Assembly (NCBI RefSeq): GCF_043195195.1
Contig: NZ_JBAFWT010000020.1
Coordinates: 32,834 to 96,833 of the forward strand
Direction of reading: 5' to 3'
DNA length: 64,000 nucleotides
Origin: NCEH01 sp043195195
GTDB taxonomy: Bacteria > Pseudomonadota > Alphaproteobacteria > Rhizobiales > Xanthobacteraceae
The notes below the pieces were generated by a model. It did no database searches. It saw only the letters and a list, made by a program, of their open reading frames with translations, and was not told where the DNA came from. This document shows, piece by piece, positions 43,385 through 53,689 of the stretch. Within the stretch, counting starts at the first letter, position 1; every line of letters starts with the position of its first letter. The position numbers and the translations under genes were made by a program.

Positions 43385-44794
43385 ATGCGGCTCGCGCCAG
43401 AAGCTTGGGTCCGCTTCATCATGCCTGCACCCATCGACACCTCTCGCACAGACTACCCATCAGCGGGTGCGCTTGGGCTTGATGCTGTCGGCAGTCTCAA
43501 TCCTGAAGCTGAGCAGGCTTGGATCGCCGTCATCCGGAAGATGGACGAGACATATGCCGAGCTGGTGGCTCAGCAGATAGAGTTGGAAAACAAGAACAGC
43601 GCTCTTGAGGAGGCGCACGCTTTCATCGCCGGCGTCATGGCCTCCATGACCGACGCCCTGATCGCCTGCGACCTCTCCGGTCGTATCGAGCAAGTCAATG
43701 TCGCGGCCGAGCGGTTGTTGGGGCGGTCCGGGTCGGCCCTGCTTGAGCTGAAGCTCGCAGATCTGCTGGCGCCGGAAACGCCGACCGGTTTCGGCGACGT
43801 GCTTGCGATCGTGGCAAAGCGCCAGCGCATCGTCGATCGCGATTTCGCCTTCTTAACCCCGGACGGGCCGCTGCCGGTCTCCGTGAACGGCGCCATCCGG
43901 TTTGACGCACGCGGCCGCGCGGTTGGTATCGTCCTCATGGGCCGGCCCATCGGCGAACTTCGCAAGGCCTACAGCGATCTTGCCGCCGCTCATGAACGCC
44001 TCAAACAAGCGCAGCAGCAACTGGTGCATTCCGAGAAGATGGCGTCGCTCGGCCGCCTCGTCGCGGGCGTGGCGCACGAATTGAATAATCCGATCTCGTT
44101 CGTCTACGGCAATGCCCATGCCCTCAAACGCTATGGGGAACGCTTGGTGGCCTATGTGGACGCCCTCCACGGCCCGGATCCGATCCCCATGGACCTGCGC
44201 GCGCAATTGAAAATCGACCGCACGCTGGGCGAAATGGCGCCGACCATCGCCGGCATGCTTGAGGGGGCGGAACGGGTGCGCGACATCGTCGCCGATCTCA
44301 GGCGCTTTTCCTCAGACCGACGCGAAGCATCCGAGCTGGTGGACATGGCGGCCGTTGTGCGCTCCGCGCTCGACTGGGTGGCGAAGGCGCGGAGTCCGGC
44401 GGTCGAGACGACGATCAGCATGGCTTCCGGCCTTGAAGTCATCGGGCATCCCGGCCAATTGCATCAACTGATGATGAATCTGATCCAGAACGCCGTGGAT
44501 GCGATGGAAGCCTCTCCGGAGCGCCGGATGGTGATCGAAGGTGAACGACGGGCCGAGAGCGTGGTTATTCGTGTGCGTGACACCGGACCCGGAATTGCTC
44601 CACCCCATCTCTCGCGCATTTTCGATCCCTTCTTCACCACCAAGCCGGTGGGCAAGGGCACGGGCCTCGGTCTGTCCATCAGCTATCGCATCGCCCAGGA
44701 GCACGAGGGCCAGTTGGAGGCGGGCAATCATCCCGAAGGCGGCGCGGTCATCACCGTGACCGTCCCCGCGGCTCAGGGAGGGAGGCAGGCATGA
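43385..44794 (+). CDS. hupT: hydrogenase sensor histidine kinase HupT (HoxJ)
   Basis: A 469-residue soluble kinase of the H2-signalling system. A coiled-coil-like N-terminus (YAELVAQQIELENKNSALEE) leads into a PAS domain (about residues 85-200), which in HoxJ/HupT contacts the sensor hydrogenase. The H box is MASLGRLVAGVAHELNNPIS, followed by the N box (LMMNLIQNAVDAME), G1 (VRDTGPGIAPP) and G2 (GKGTGLGLSIS). No membrane segment is present. It phosphorylates HupR; in Rhodobacter and Ralstonia the unphosphorylated regulator is the active form. It overlaps hupU by 4 bases. The start could also be 43421. Confidence 0.92.
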   Translation: MRLAPEAWVRFIMPAPIDTSRTDYPSAGALGLDAVGSLNPEAEQAWIAVIRKMDETYAELVAQQIELENKNSALEEAHAFIAGVMASMTDALIACDLSGRIEQVNVAAERLLGRSGSALLELKLADLLAPETPTGFGDVLAIVAKRQRIVDRDFAFLTPDGPLPVSVNGAIRFDARGRAVGIVLMGRPIGELRKAYSDLAAAHERLKQAQQQLVHSEKMASLGRLVAGVAHELNNPISFVYGNAHALKRYGERLVAYVDALHGPDPIPMDLRAQLKIDRTLGEMAPTIAGMLEGAERVRDIVADLRRFSSDRREASELVDMAAVVRSALDWVAKARSPAVETTISMASGLEVIGHPGQLHQLMMNLIQNAVDAMEASPERRMVIEGERRAESVVIRVRDTGPGIAPPHLSRIFDPFFTTKPVGKGTGLGLSISYRIAQEHEGQLEAGNHPEGGAVITVTVPAAQGGRQA

Positions 44795-45798
44795 CCCGCC
44801 CCTTCAACATCCTCTGGCTGCAGTCCGGCGGGTGTGGCGGTTGCACCATGTCGCTGCTTTGTGCCGAGGGGCCAGACTTGATGACCACCCTCGACGGCGC
44901 GGGCATCCGCATGCTGTGGCATCCGAGTCTTTCCGAGGAGACCGGCAGCGAGGCGCTTTTCATTCTGGAGCAGGTGCGAACCGGAGCGGTTCGGCTGGAT
45001 GCGTTATGCGTCGAAGGTTCGCTGCTGCGCGGTCCCAACGGAACCGGTCGCTTCCATGTGCTCGCAGGCACCGGGCGCCCGACCATAGAGTGGGTGCGCG
45101 AGCTTGCCGGCCTTGCCGAACATGTGGTTGCGGTGGGGACCTGCGCGGCCTATGGCGGCGTGACGGCGGCGGGCAGCAATCCTGCCGATGCGTGCGGCCT
45201 ACAATATGATGGGCGACGCGAGGGCGGGGCGCTCGGCGCCGCGTTCCGTTCACGTTCGGGCTCACCGGTTATCAACGTGGCGGGCTGTCCCACGCATCCC
45301 AATTGGGTGACTGAGACCTTGATGCTGCTGGCCGCCGGTCTGTTGGGCGAAACTGATCTCGATGCCTATCGCCGCCCGCGCTTCTATGCCGACCACCTGG
45401 TGCACCACGGCTGCCCGCGCAACGAATATTACGAGTTCAAGGCGAGCGCGGAGAAAATGTCGGATCTTGGTTGCATGATGGAGCACCTTGGGTGCCTGGG
45501 CACTCAGGCGCATGCCGATTGCAACACGCGGTCCTGGAACGGGGAGGGCTCCTGCACCCGTGGCGGCTATGCCTGCATCAATTGCACCGCGCCCGAGTTC
45601 GAGGAGCCCGGCCACGCATTCCTGGACACACCGAAGATTGCCGGCATTCCGGTGGGGCTGCCGACCGATATGCCCAAGGCTTGGTTCATCGCATTGTCCT
45701 CCCTGGCCAAGGCTGCAACGCCCGAAAGGCTGCGTCGCAACGCGGTGAGTGATCACCTCGTGGTGCCGCCTACGATCCGGGACATCAAGCGGCGATGA
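44791..45798 (+). CDS. hupU: H2-sensing hydrogenase small subunit HupU (HoxB)
   Basis: A 335-residue iron-sulfur subunit of the regulatory [NiFe] hydrogenase (group 2b). Cluster ligands are in SGGCGGCTMSLL (proximal), GTCAAYGG, GCPTHPNW, HHGCPRNEYYEF, and the C-terminal LGCLGTQAHADCNTRSW and CTRGGYACINCTAPEF. It begins directly with the mature fold: there is no Tat signal, unlike HupS, and no C-terminal membrane anchor, so it stays in the cytoplasm. It overlaps hupT and hupV by 4 bases on either side. Confidence 0.95.
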   Translation: MTRPFNILWLQSGGCGGCTMSLLCAEGPDLMTTLDGAGIRMLWHPSLSEETGSEALFILEQVRTGAVRLDALCVEGSLLRGPNGTGRFHVLAGTGRPTIEWVRELAGLAEHVVAVGTCAAYGGVTAAGSNPADACGLQYDGRREGGALGAAFRSRSGSPVINVAGCPTHPNWVTETLMLLAAGLLGETDLDAYRRPRFYADHLVHHGCPRNEYYEFKASAEKMSDLGCMMEHLGCLGTQAHADCNTRSWNGEGSCTRGGYACINCTAPEFEEPGHAFLDTPKIAGIPVGLPTDMPKAWFIALSSLAKAATPERLRRNAVSDHLVVPPTIRDIKRR

Positions 45799-47273
45799 GC
45801 AGCCAGAAGGGCCCATCGGCCGATGGCATCACGCGCCTGATCGTCGGCCCGTTCAATCGCGTCGAGGGCGATCTCGAAGTTCGGCTCGACATCGCCAATG
45901 GAGCGGTGGCGCAGGCGCAGGTGTCGTCGCCGCTATTCCGGGGGTTCGAGCGTATTCTCGAGGGGCGAGATCCCATGGATGCGCTGGTGATCGCGCCGCG
46001 CATCTGTGGCATCTGCTCGGTGTCCCAATCCCAGGCCGCCGCATTGGCGCTGGCCGGTTTGCAGGGGCTTGAGCCGACCCGCAACGGGCGCATCGCGACA
46101 AATCTGATCGTCGCGACGGAAAATGTGGCGGACCATCTCACCCATTTCCATCTCTTCTTCATGCCCGATTTCGCACGCCTCGCTTATGCCGGGCGCCCTT
46201 GGTTCGCCAAGGCGGAGGCCCGCTTCAAGGCCGGGCGCGGCAGCAGTGCGCGGCGGATGTTGGAGGCACGGGCGACATTGCTGCATGTGCTCGGTCTTCT
46301 CGCCGGCCGCTGGCCGCATACCTTGGCGATCCAGCCGGGCGGGGTGACCAAGCGTGCGGAATCCCGCGATAAAGTTCGCCTTCTCGCAACGCTTGGGGCG
46401 GTGCGCGCGGTGCTGGAGGACCAGCTTTTTGGCACGCGCCTTGAGCACGTGGCCGCACTTGCAAGCCGCGACGACCTAGATACCTGGCGTGCGACTGGTC
46501 CCGATGGTGATTTTCGCTTGTTCCTGGAGATCGCCGCAGATCTGGAACTTGCGCATATGGGGCGGGCCTATGATCGGTTCCTGTCCTATGGCGCCTATCC
46601 CTCGCAGGAGGGGACGTTCTATCGCGCTGGCGTTCATGTGAATGGACGCGTTGAGACCTTCGATCCGGCTGATATAGCCGAAGACCACACCTATGCCCGG
46701 ATGGAGGATCGCACACGGGCCCACCCTCCATTCGAGGGCTCGACTGTTCCCGATGGTCTCGACGAGACGGGCTACACTTGGTGCAAGGCGCCACGGCTCA
46801 ATGGCCAGCCCTTCGAGACCGGAGCCCTCGCGCGGCAGGTGATCGACGGGCAGCCGCTGTTGCGCGCCTTGGTGGAGCACGGCGGCGGCAGCGTGTTCGC
46901 GCGGGTTGTTGCGCGGCTGGTGGAAAGTGCCCGCACGCTGATTGCAATGGAGAGTTGGGTCCGTGCTCTGGAACCCGAGGGCTCCTGGTGTGCCCAGGGC
47001 GCAACGCCGGCCCATGGGCAGTTCGCCGGGCTTACGGAGGCCGCGCGCGGTGCGCTGGGCCATTGGGTGCAGGTGGAGGGCGGGAAAATTTCGCGCTATC
47101 AGATCATTGCTCCCACCACATGGAACTTCTCGCCCCGCGATGCCGCCGGAGTTCCCGGTCCGCTCGAAGCGGCCCTGGTGGGCGCGGTCGTGCACCCGGG
47201 TGAGCCGACGCCATTGAGCGTGCAGCATATTGTGCGGTCATTTGATCCCTGCATGGTCTGCACGGTGCATTGA
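45795..47273 (+). CDS. hupV: H2-sensing hydrogenase large subunit HupV (HoxC)
   Basis: A 492-residue NiFe-site subunit of the regulatory hydrogenase. The first cysteine pair is in PRICGICSVSQSQ and the second in SFDPCMVCTVH, which is also the very end of the protein. Lack of the C-terminal extension found in HupL means that no HupD-type protease step is needed, a known feature of sensor hydrogenases. With HupU and the HupT kinase it reports H2 to HupR. It overlaps hupU by 4 bases and is 7 bases from hypF. Confidence 0.95.
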   Translation: MSSQKGPSADGITRLIVGPFNRVEGDLEVRLDIANGAVAQAQVSSPLFRGFERILEGRDPMDALVIAPRICGICSVSQSQAAALALAGLQGLEPTRNGRIATNLIVATENVADHLTHFHLFFMPDFARLAYAGRPWFAKAEARFKAGRGSSARRMLEARATLLHVLGLLAGRWPHTLAIQPGGVTKRAESRDKVRLLATLGAVRAVLEDQLFGTRLEHVAALASRDDLDTWRATGPDGDFRLFLEIAADLELAHMGRAYDRFLSYGAYPSQEGTFYRAGVHVNGRVETFDPADIAEDHTYARMEDRTRAHPPFEGSTVPDGLDETGYTWCKAPRLNGQPFETGALARQVIDGQPLLRALVEHGGGSVFARVVARLVESARTLIAMESWVRALEPEGSWCAQGATPAHGQFAGLTEAARGALGHWVQVEGGKISRYQIIAPTTWNFSPRDAAGVPGPLEAALVGAVVHPGEPTPLSVQHIVRSFDPCMVCTVH

Positions 47274-47280
47274 GGCCACC

Positions 47281-49665
47281 ATGTCGCAAGTGCGGGGGGT
47301 TGAAATCACGGTGCGCGGCATCGTGCAGGGCGTCGGGTTTCGCCCCTTCGTGTGGCGCCTCGCCCATCGTCTTCAACTCAGGGGTGTCGTGCGCAATGTC
47401 GGCGACGCGGTCCTTATCCACGCGGGCGGATCCCAAACCACGTTGCAGGCATTGCTGATCGCCCTGCGCGCCGAGGCGCCGGCCCTGTCCCGCATCGAGG
47501 ATATTTCCGCTCATCCCGCCGAACCGCCGGCTGGAGATGGGTTTCGTATCGTGGAGAGCGGGGCGGGTTCGGTATCGGTGGGCATTATCCCGGATCTCGC
47601 CATATGTCCGGCCTGTCTGGCCGAGATCGCCGATCCGGCGGCGCGGCGCTTTGGCTATGCTTTCACCAATTGTACCGATTGTGGCCCGCGTTTTTCCATT
47701 GTCCAGGGCCTGCCCTATGACCGTGGCCGGACCACCATGCGTGGCTTTCACCTGTGTCCGGATTGCCGCGCGGAATATGAAGATCCCGCAGACCGGCGCT
47801 TTCATGCCCAGCCCATCGCCTGCCCCGTGTGCGGCCCCCACTTGACGTGGACACCGTTGGCGACAGCCACAGATGTCTCTGCAATCGGTGCCGATGCGCT
47901 GGCCTGCGCGGCGGCGCTGGTCGGGCATGGCGGCATCGTCGCAGTCAAGGGAATTGGCGGCTTTCACATCGCATGCGACGCGACAAACAGCGGAGCGGTG
48001 AGCGAACTTCGGCGGCGTAAGAGCCGACCATCTAAACCCTTGGCAATCATGGTGTCGGATCTCGACGCGGCGGCCGCGCTTTGCGATCTGGCAACAGGGG
48101 AGGCCGATGCGCTGGCGGATCCGTCCGCACCTATCGTGCTCTTGCGCCGCAAGGTGGAAAGTCCCCTTGCAGAAGGGGTTGCGCCCCGCCAGAGTCATAT
48201 TGGCGTCATGCTGGCCTATACGCCCCTGCATCATCTGCTGCTGGCCAGGACCGGGCGGCCCCTGGTGATGACCAGCGCCAATCGCTCGAATGCACCCCAG
48301 GTGTTTCGGGACCAGGAGGCGGTGCAGGAGCTGGACGGCATCGTCGATGCGATCCTCGGCCACAACAGGCCCATCGCGCGGCGCTTGGAAGACGCGGTGG
48401 TGCGAGTGATATCCGGGCAGACGCGGGTGCTCCGGCGCGGGCGCGGGCAGGCGCCGCGGCCACTGAACCTGCCTGAAGACTTCGCCGAAGCTCCTCCTGT
48501 GCTGGCATTTGGCGGGGATCTCAAAAGCGCCGCCTGCCTCACGCACGGGCGCAAGGCCTTGCTGACACACCATCTCGGTGAGCTGGACACGCCAGCCATC
48601 GAGGATGAGTTTGTTGCCGCGCTTGGCGATTACGAAACCGTCTTCACGCACGCCCCGTTGGCCATCGCTGTCGATCTTCATCCCGATTATCGCGCCACAC
48701 GCTTCGGCCGCAGCGAGGCGGACCGGCGCGGGCTGCCGATCATCGCCATTCAGCACCACCACGCCCATATCGCCGCCGCGATGGCCGAGAATGGCTGGCG
48801 GCGCGACCAAGGTCCGGTTGTCGGTATCGCCTTGGACGGTCTCGGGTTCGGCACCGACGGCACGGCTTGGGGCGCGGAGATCTTAGTCTGCAATTATCTC
48901 ACCTTTCGACGACGGGCGCGGCTTTCGCCCATCGCCCTCGCCGGCGGCGATAGTGCGAGCCGCGAACCCTGGCGCGTATTGCTGGCCCATCTGGACGCGG
49001 CAGTTGGTGCCGAAGCAGTGCCCGCGGACCTGTTCGCAGGGAAGCCGGTGGCAACCGTGCGCGCGATGATAGCGAAGGGCGTGAACGCGCCGCTGGCCAG
49101 TTCTGCAGGACGCCTGTTCGACGCCATGTCCGCCCTGCTTGGCCTCGCGCCGGACCGGCTCAGTTTTGAAGGGGAGGCGGCGATGGCACTGGAAGCCTGC
49201 GCCGAAGGGCAGGGGGCGTCGCCGCCCTATCCTTTCACATGCGCGGTTCAGGACGGCATGCTGGAATTGGATCCGGCCCCGCTGTGGCGTGCCGCACTTG
49301 CCGATCGTGCGGCAAACGGCGCTCCTCAGATTTGCGCCGCGCGTTTCCACGCGGGCGTCGCTGAAGCCTTCGTTGCGGCAGCGGTGGAGGTCGCGCGGGA
49401 CGAAGGGATAGCCCATGTGGCCGTTTCCGGCGGCGTATTCCAAAACGCAATATTGCTCGACGCTGTGACGGAACGGCTTCGCTCTGCCGGACTGAAGGTG
49501 TTGGCGCCCGCCGACGTACCAGCAAACGACGGCGGGCTTGCCTTCGGACAGGCAGCAGTCGCGGCCGCGTGCCTTTTGGCCGGAGCAGAATCGGTCACAA
49601 GCTTTCCGGCCGAGCTGGAAAGTGGGGCGCCACTTTCCGGTCGAATTGCAGGGCGCTTAACCTAA
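47281..49665 (+). CDS. hypF: carbamoyltransferase HypF
   Basis: A 795-residue maturation enzyme that activates carbamoyl phosphate and passes the carbamoyl group to HypE for cyanide ligands of the NiFe site. Domains in order are: acylphosphatase (about 5-90, GIVQGVGFRPFVWRLA), two zinc fingers (CPACLAEI, NCTDCGPRFS, LCPDCRAEYE, IACPVCGPHL), YrdC-like (about 200-390, IVAVKGIGGFHIACDATN), and Kae1-like (from 400, with IQHHHAHIAAAMAENG and VSGGVFQNAILL). The start at MSQVRGVEITVRG follows hupV by 7 bases. The last 50 bases contain a perfect inverted repeat upstream of the hupS promoter. Confidence 0.96.
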   Translation: MSQVRGVEITVRGIVQGVGFRPFVWRLAHRLQLRGVVRNVGDAVLIHAGGSQTTLQALLIALRAEAPALSRIEDISAHPAEPPAGDGFRIVESGAGSVSVGIIPDLAICPACLAEIADPAARRFGYAFTNCTDCGPRFSIVQGLPYDRGRTTMRGFHLCPDCRAEYEDPADRRFHAQPIACPVCGPHLTWTPLATATDVSAIGADALACAAALVGHGGIVAVKGIGGFHIACDATNSGAVSELRRRKSRPSKPLAIMVSDLDAAAALCDLATGEADALADPSAPIVLLRRKVESPLAEGVAPRQSHIGVMLAYTPLHHLLLARTGRPLVMTSANRSNAPQVFRDQEAVQELDGIVDAILGHNRPIARRLEDAVVRVISGQTRVLRRGRGQAPRPLNLPEDFAEAPPVLAFGGDLKSAACLTHGRKALLTHHLGELDTPAIEDEFVAALGDYETVFTHAPLAIAVDLHPDYRATRFGRSEADRRGLPIIAIQHHHAHIAAAMAENGWRRDQGPVVGIALDGLGFGTDGTAWGAEILVCNYLTFRRRARLSPIALAGGDSASREPWRVLLAHLDAAVGAEAVPADLFAGKPVATVRAMIAKGVNAPLASSAGRLFDAMSALLGLAPDRLSFEGEAAMALEACAEGQGASPPYPFTCAVQDGMLELDPAPLWRAALADRAANGAPQICAARFHAGVAEAFVAAAVEVARDEGIAHVAVSGGVFQNAILLDAVTERLRSAGLKVLAPADVPANDGGLAFGQAAVAAACLLAGAESVTSFPAELESGAPLSGRIAGRLT
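49617..49638. promoter_or_regulatory. inverted repeat upstream of hupS promoter (candidate HupR enhancer site)
   Basis: GGAAAGTGG (49617-49625) and CCACTTTCC (49630-49638) form a perfect 9-base inverted repeat with a GGCG spacer inside the 3' end of hypF. Its centre is about 65 bases upstream of the -24 element of the hupS promoter, a normal place for an NtrC-type activator. Binding by HupR is inferred. Confidence 0.6.
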
Positions 49666-49692
49666 CACCTTGCAAATAAAATAAATAAAAAC

Positions 49693-49708
49693 TGGCACGC
49701 GGGTTGCT
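49693..49708 (+). promoter_or_regulatory. sigma54 (-24/-12) promoter of hupSLC
   Basis: TGGCACGCGGGTTGCT fits the sigma54 consensus TGGCACG-N4-TTGCW exactly. Transcription should begin about 12 bases later, near 49719, giving a leader of about 50 bases to hupS. The 30 bases before it are almost pure A/T (CAAATAAAATAAATAAAA), suited to DNA bending by IHF. HupR is the expected activator. Confidence 0.9.
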
Positions 49709-49771
49709 GATGGAGCTTGAGCGCATCGCCTCGACGCGATGGCGCGAGAGCACCACCAGGAGGGACGCCGC

Positions 49772-50850
49772 ATGGCCGGCCTCGAGACCTTTTATGATGT
49801 CATGCGGCGGCAGGGCATCACCCGCCGCTCGTTCTTGAAATATTGCTCGCTCACCGCCGCCGCGCTCGGCCTCGGCCCGGAACTCGCGCCGCAGATCGCC
49901 CATGCGATGGAGACCAAGCCGCGCCTTCCGGTGCTGTGGCTGCACGGGCTGGAATGTACCTGCTGCTCGGAGAGCTTCATCCGCTCCGCCCATCCCCTGG
50001 TGAAGGATGTGGTGCTCTCGATGATCTCGCTGGACTATGACGACACGCTCATGGCGTCGGCGGGCCACCAGGCGGAAGCCATCCTCGACGAGGTGATGAC
50101 CAAATACAAAGGCAATTACATCCTCGCGGTGGAGGGCAATCCGCCGCTCAATGAAGACGGCATGTATTGCATCATCGGCGGCAAGCCGTTCGTGGACCAG
50201 TTGAAGAAAGTGGCCAAGGACGCAAAGGCCATCATCTCCTGGGGGTCCTGCGCCTCCTATGGCTGCGTGCAGGCCGCGCGCCCGAACCCCACCCGCGCCA
50301 CCCCGGTGCATGAGGTGATCTTCGACAAGCCCATCATCAAGGTGCCGGGCTGCCCGCCCATCGCCGAGGTAATGACCGGCGTCATCACCTACATGCTCAC
50401 CTTCGACCGCATTCCCGAGCTGGACCGCCAGGGCCGGCCCAAGATGTTCTATTCCCAGCGCATCCACGACAAATGCTACCGGCGCCCGCATTTCGACGCC
50501 GGCCAATATGTCGAGAAGTTCGACGATGAGGGCGCCCGCAAGGGCTATTGCCTCTACAAGATGGGCTGCAAGGGCCCGACCACCTACAACGCCTGCTCGA
50601 CCGTGCGCTGGAACGACGGCGTCTCCTTCCCGATCCAGGCCGGCCACGGCTGCATCGGCTGCTCGGAGGACGGCTTCTGGGACAAGGGCTCCTGGTATGC
50701 GCGCCTCGCGGACATCAACGGCAAGGGCTTCGGTGTGGAAGCCAATGCGGATCAGATCGGGCTCGCGGCTGCGGGCGTCGTGGGCGGCGCCGTGGTGCTG
50801 CATGCGGCGGTCAGCGCCCTGAAGCGCGCCCAGCATAAGGGAGACGCCAA

Positions 50851-50854
<4 letters not shown>
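49772..50854 (+). CDS. hupS: uptake [NiFe] hydrogenase small subunit HupS
   Basis: A 360-residue iron-sulfur subunit of the membrane-bound uptake hydrogenase (group 1). The Tat signal has TRRSFLKYCSLTAAALGLG (about residues 17-35) and an APQIAHAM cleavage region. Cluster ligands follow in HGLECTCCSESF, GSCASYGCVQ, PGCPPI, KCYRRPHF and the C-terminal CLYKMGCKGP and HGCIGCSEDGFWDKG. A C-terminal helix (QIGLAAAGVVGGAVVLHAAV) anchors it to the membrane and HupC. GGAGGG precedes the ATG; the frame opens 11 codons earlier. It overlaps hupL by 4 bases. Confidence 0.97.
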
Positions 50855-52665
<1,811 letters not shown>

Positions 52666-52677
52666 GGGGAGGCAGCT

Positions 52678-53430
52678 ATGACCGACACCTCTCTCGGCTC
52701 GGCAACGCCTTCCACTGCCGTTCCCGCAAATGATGCGGCACCAGTCCGTGGATGGCGCAAGCTGACCACGGTCTATGTCTATGAAGCGCCGGTGCGGCTG
52801 TGGCACTGGGTCAATGCGCTATCCATCGTAGTGCTGTGCATCACCGGCTATCTCATCGCCTCGCCGCTCCCGACGCTCTCGGGAGAGGCCAGCGCCCACT
52901 ACCAGATGGGGATCATCCGCTTCATCCACTTCTCGGCGGCCTACATCTTCGCCATTGGCTTCGTGGGGCGGATTCTCTGGGCGTTCGTGGGCAATAAGTA
53001 TGCCCGCGAGCTTTTTACCTTCCCGTTCTGGCGCGCCAGCTTCTGGCGGGGCCTCATCGTCGAAGTGAAATGGTATGCCTTCCTGAAGCCACGGCCGTTG
53101 AAGTTCGTGGGCCACAACCCTCTCGCCCAATTGTTCATGTTCTGGGTGATGGTAGTGGGCGGCCTGTTCATGATCGGCACCGGCTTCGCGCTTTATTCCG
53201 AAGGCGAGGGATTGGGAAGCTGGCAGGACAGGCTGTTCGGCTGGATCATCCCGGCCCTCGGCGGAAGCATGAACGTGCACACCTATCACCACATCGGCAT
53301 GTGGGTGTTCATCCTGTTTGTGATCATCCATGTCTATTCCGTCATCCGGGAAGACATCATGTCCCGCCAGAGCATGATTTCGGCCATGACCAATGGCTAT
53401 CGCACCTTCCGCGACGACGACCCCGAATAG
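52678..53430 (+). CDS. hupC: hydrogenase cytochrome b subunit HupC
   Basis: A 250-residue b-type cytochrome that anchors HupSL and passes electrons to quinone. Four transmembrane helices are visible, with heme-ligand histidines in RLWHWVNALSI, IRFIHFSAAYIFAIGF, and NVHTYHHIGMWVFILFVIIH. The N-terminus MTDTSLGS...RKLTTVYVYEAPVR is typical. It lies 12 bases after hupL and is followed by a hairpin, so the hupSLC message may end or be processed there. Confidence 0.95.
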   Translation: MTDTSLGSATPSTAVPANDAAPVRGWRKLTTVYVYEAPVRLWHWVNALSIVVLCITGYLIASPLPTLSGEASAHYQMGIIRFIHFSAAYIFAIGFVGRILWAFVGNKYARELFTFPFWRASFWRGLIVEVKWYAFLKPRPLKFVGHNPLAQLFMFWVMVVGGLFMIGTGFALYSEGEGLGSWQDRLFGWIIPALGGSMNVHTYHHIGMWVFILFVIIHVYSVIREDIMSRQSMISAMTNGYRTFRDDDPE

Positions 53431-53452
53431 CGTTTGCGGGCTTCGAGGGCAA

Positions 53453-53480
53453 AAAGGGCGCGGCGCAAGCTGCGCCCTTT
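53453..53480 (+). terminator. hairpin after hupC
   Basis: AAAGGGCGC (53453-53461) pairs with GCGCCCTTT (53472-53480) around a 10-base loop. Only short T groups follow (TTTCGTTT), so it may be a weak terminator, or a 3' stabilising structure that keeps hupSLC mRNA more abundant than the accessory-gene message. Confidence 0.65.
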
Positions 53481-53484
53481 CGTT

Positions 53485-53501
53485 TGGAAGTCATGCTTCC
53501 A
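53485..53501. promoter_or_regulatory. inverted repeat upstream of the hupD promoter
   Basis: TGGAAG-TCATG-CTTCCA has perfect 6-base arms and lies about 107 bases before the second sigma54-like promoter. It shares the GGAA...TTCC ends of the repeat upstream of hupS. Activator binding is inferred from this likeness and position. Confidence 0.4.
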
Positions 53502-53607
53502 TTGTTTGTCAAAAGTGGAAAGATACCTGACAGTTTGTTTGAAGGCGGGCATATTCACGGCCAAGGCCGAGCATTGCCGTCACACGATTTGCGATCCGGC
53601 CGCGCGC

Positions 53608-53623
53608 TGGCACGTCTCTTGTA
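53608..53623 (+). promoter_or_regulatory. second sigma54-like promoter, upstream of hupD
   Basis: TGGCACGTCTCTTGTA keeps the -24 element and spacing of TGGCACG-N4-TTGCW, but the -12 GC is GT. The predicted start is near 53634, about 56 bases before hupD. It is in the only sizeable gap (259 bases) of the cluster after hupS. Confidence 0.55.
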
Positions 53624-53689
53624 TTGGACTAGTTCGAAAAAGCCGCGGCGGCAGACCGCATTGGGAGCCAACCAGGGAGATAGCGTCGC

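Noticed and set aside
47104..48810. 568-codon minus-strand frame opposite hypF
   Set aside because: hypF is certain on the plus strand with all domains; the opposite frame has no protein-like features.
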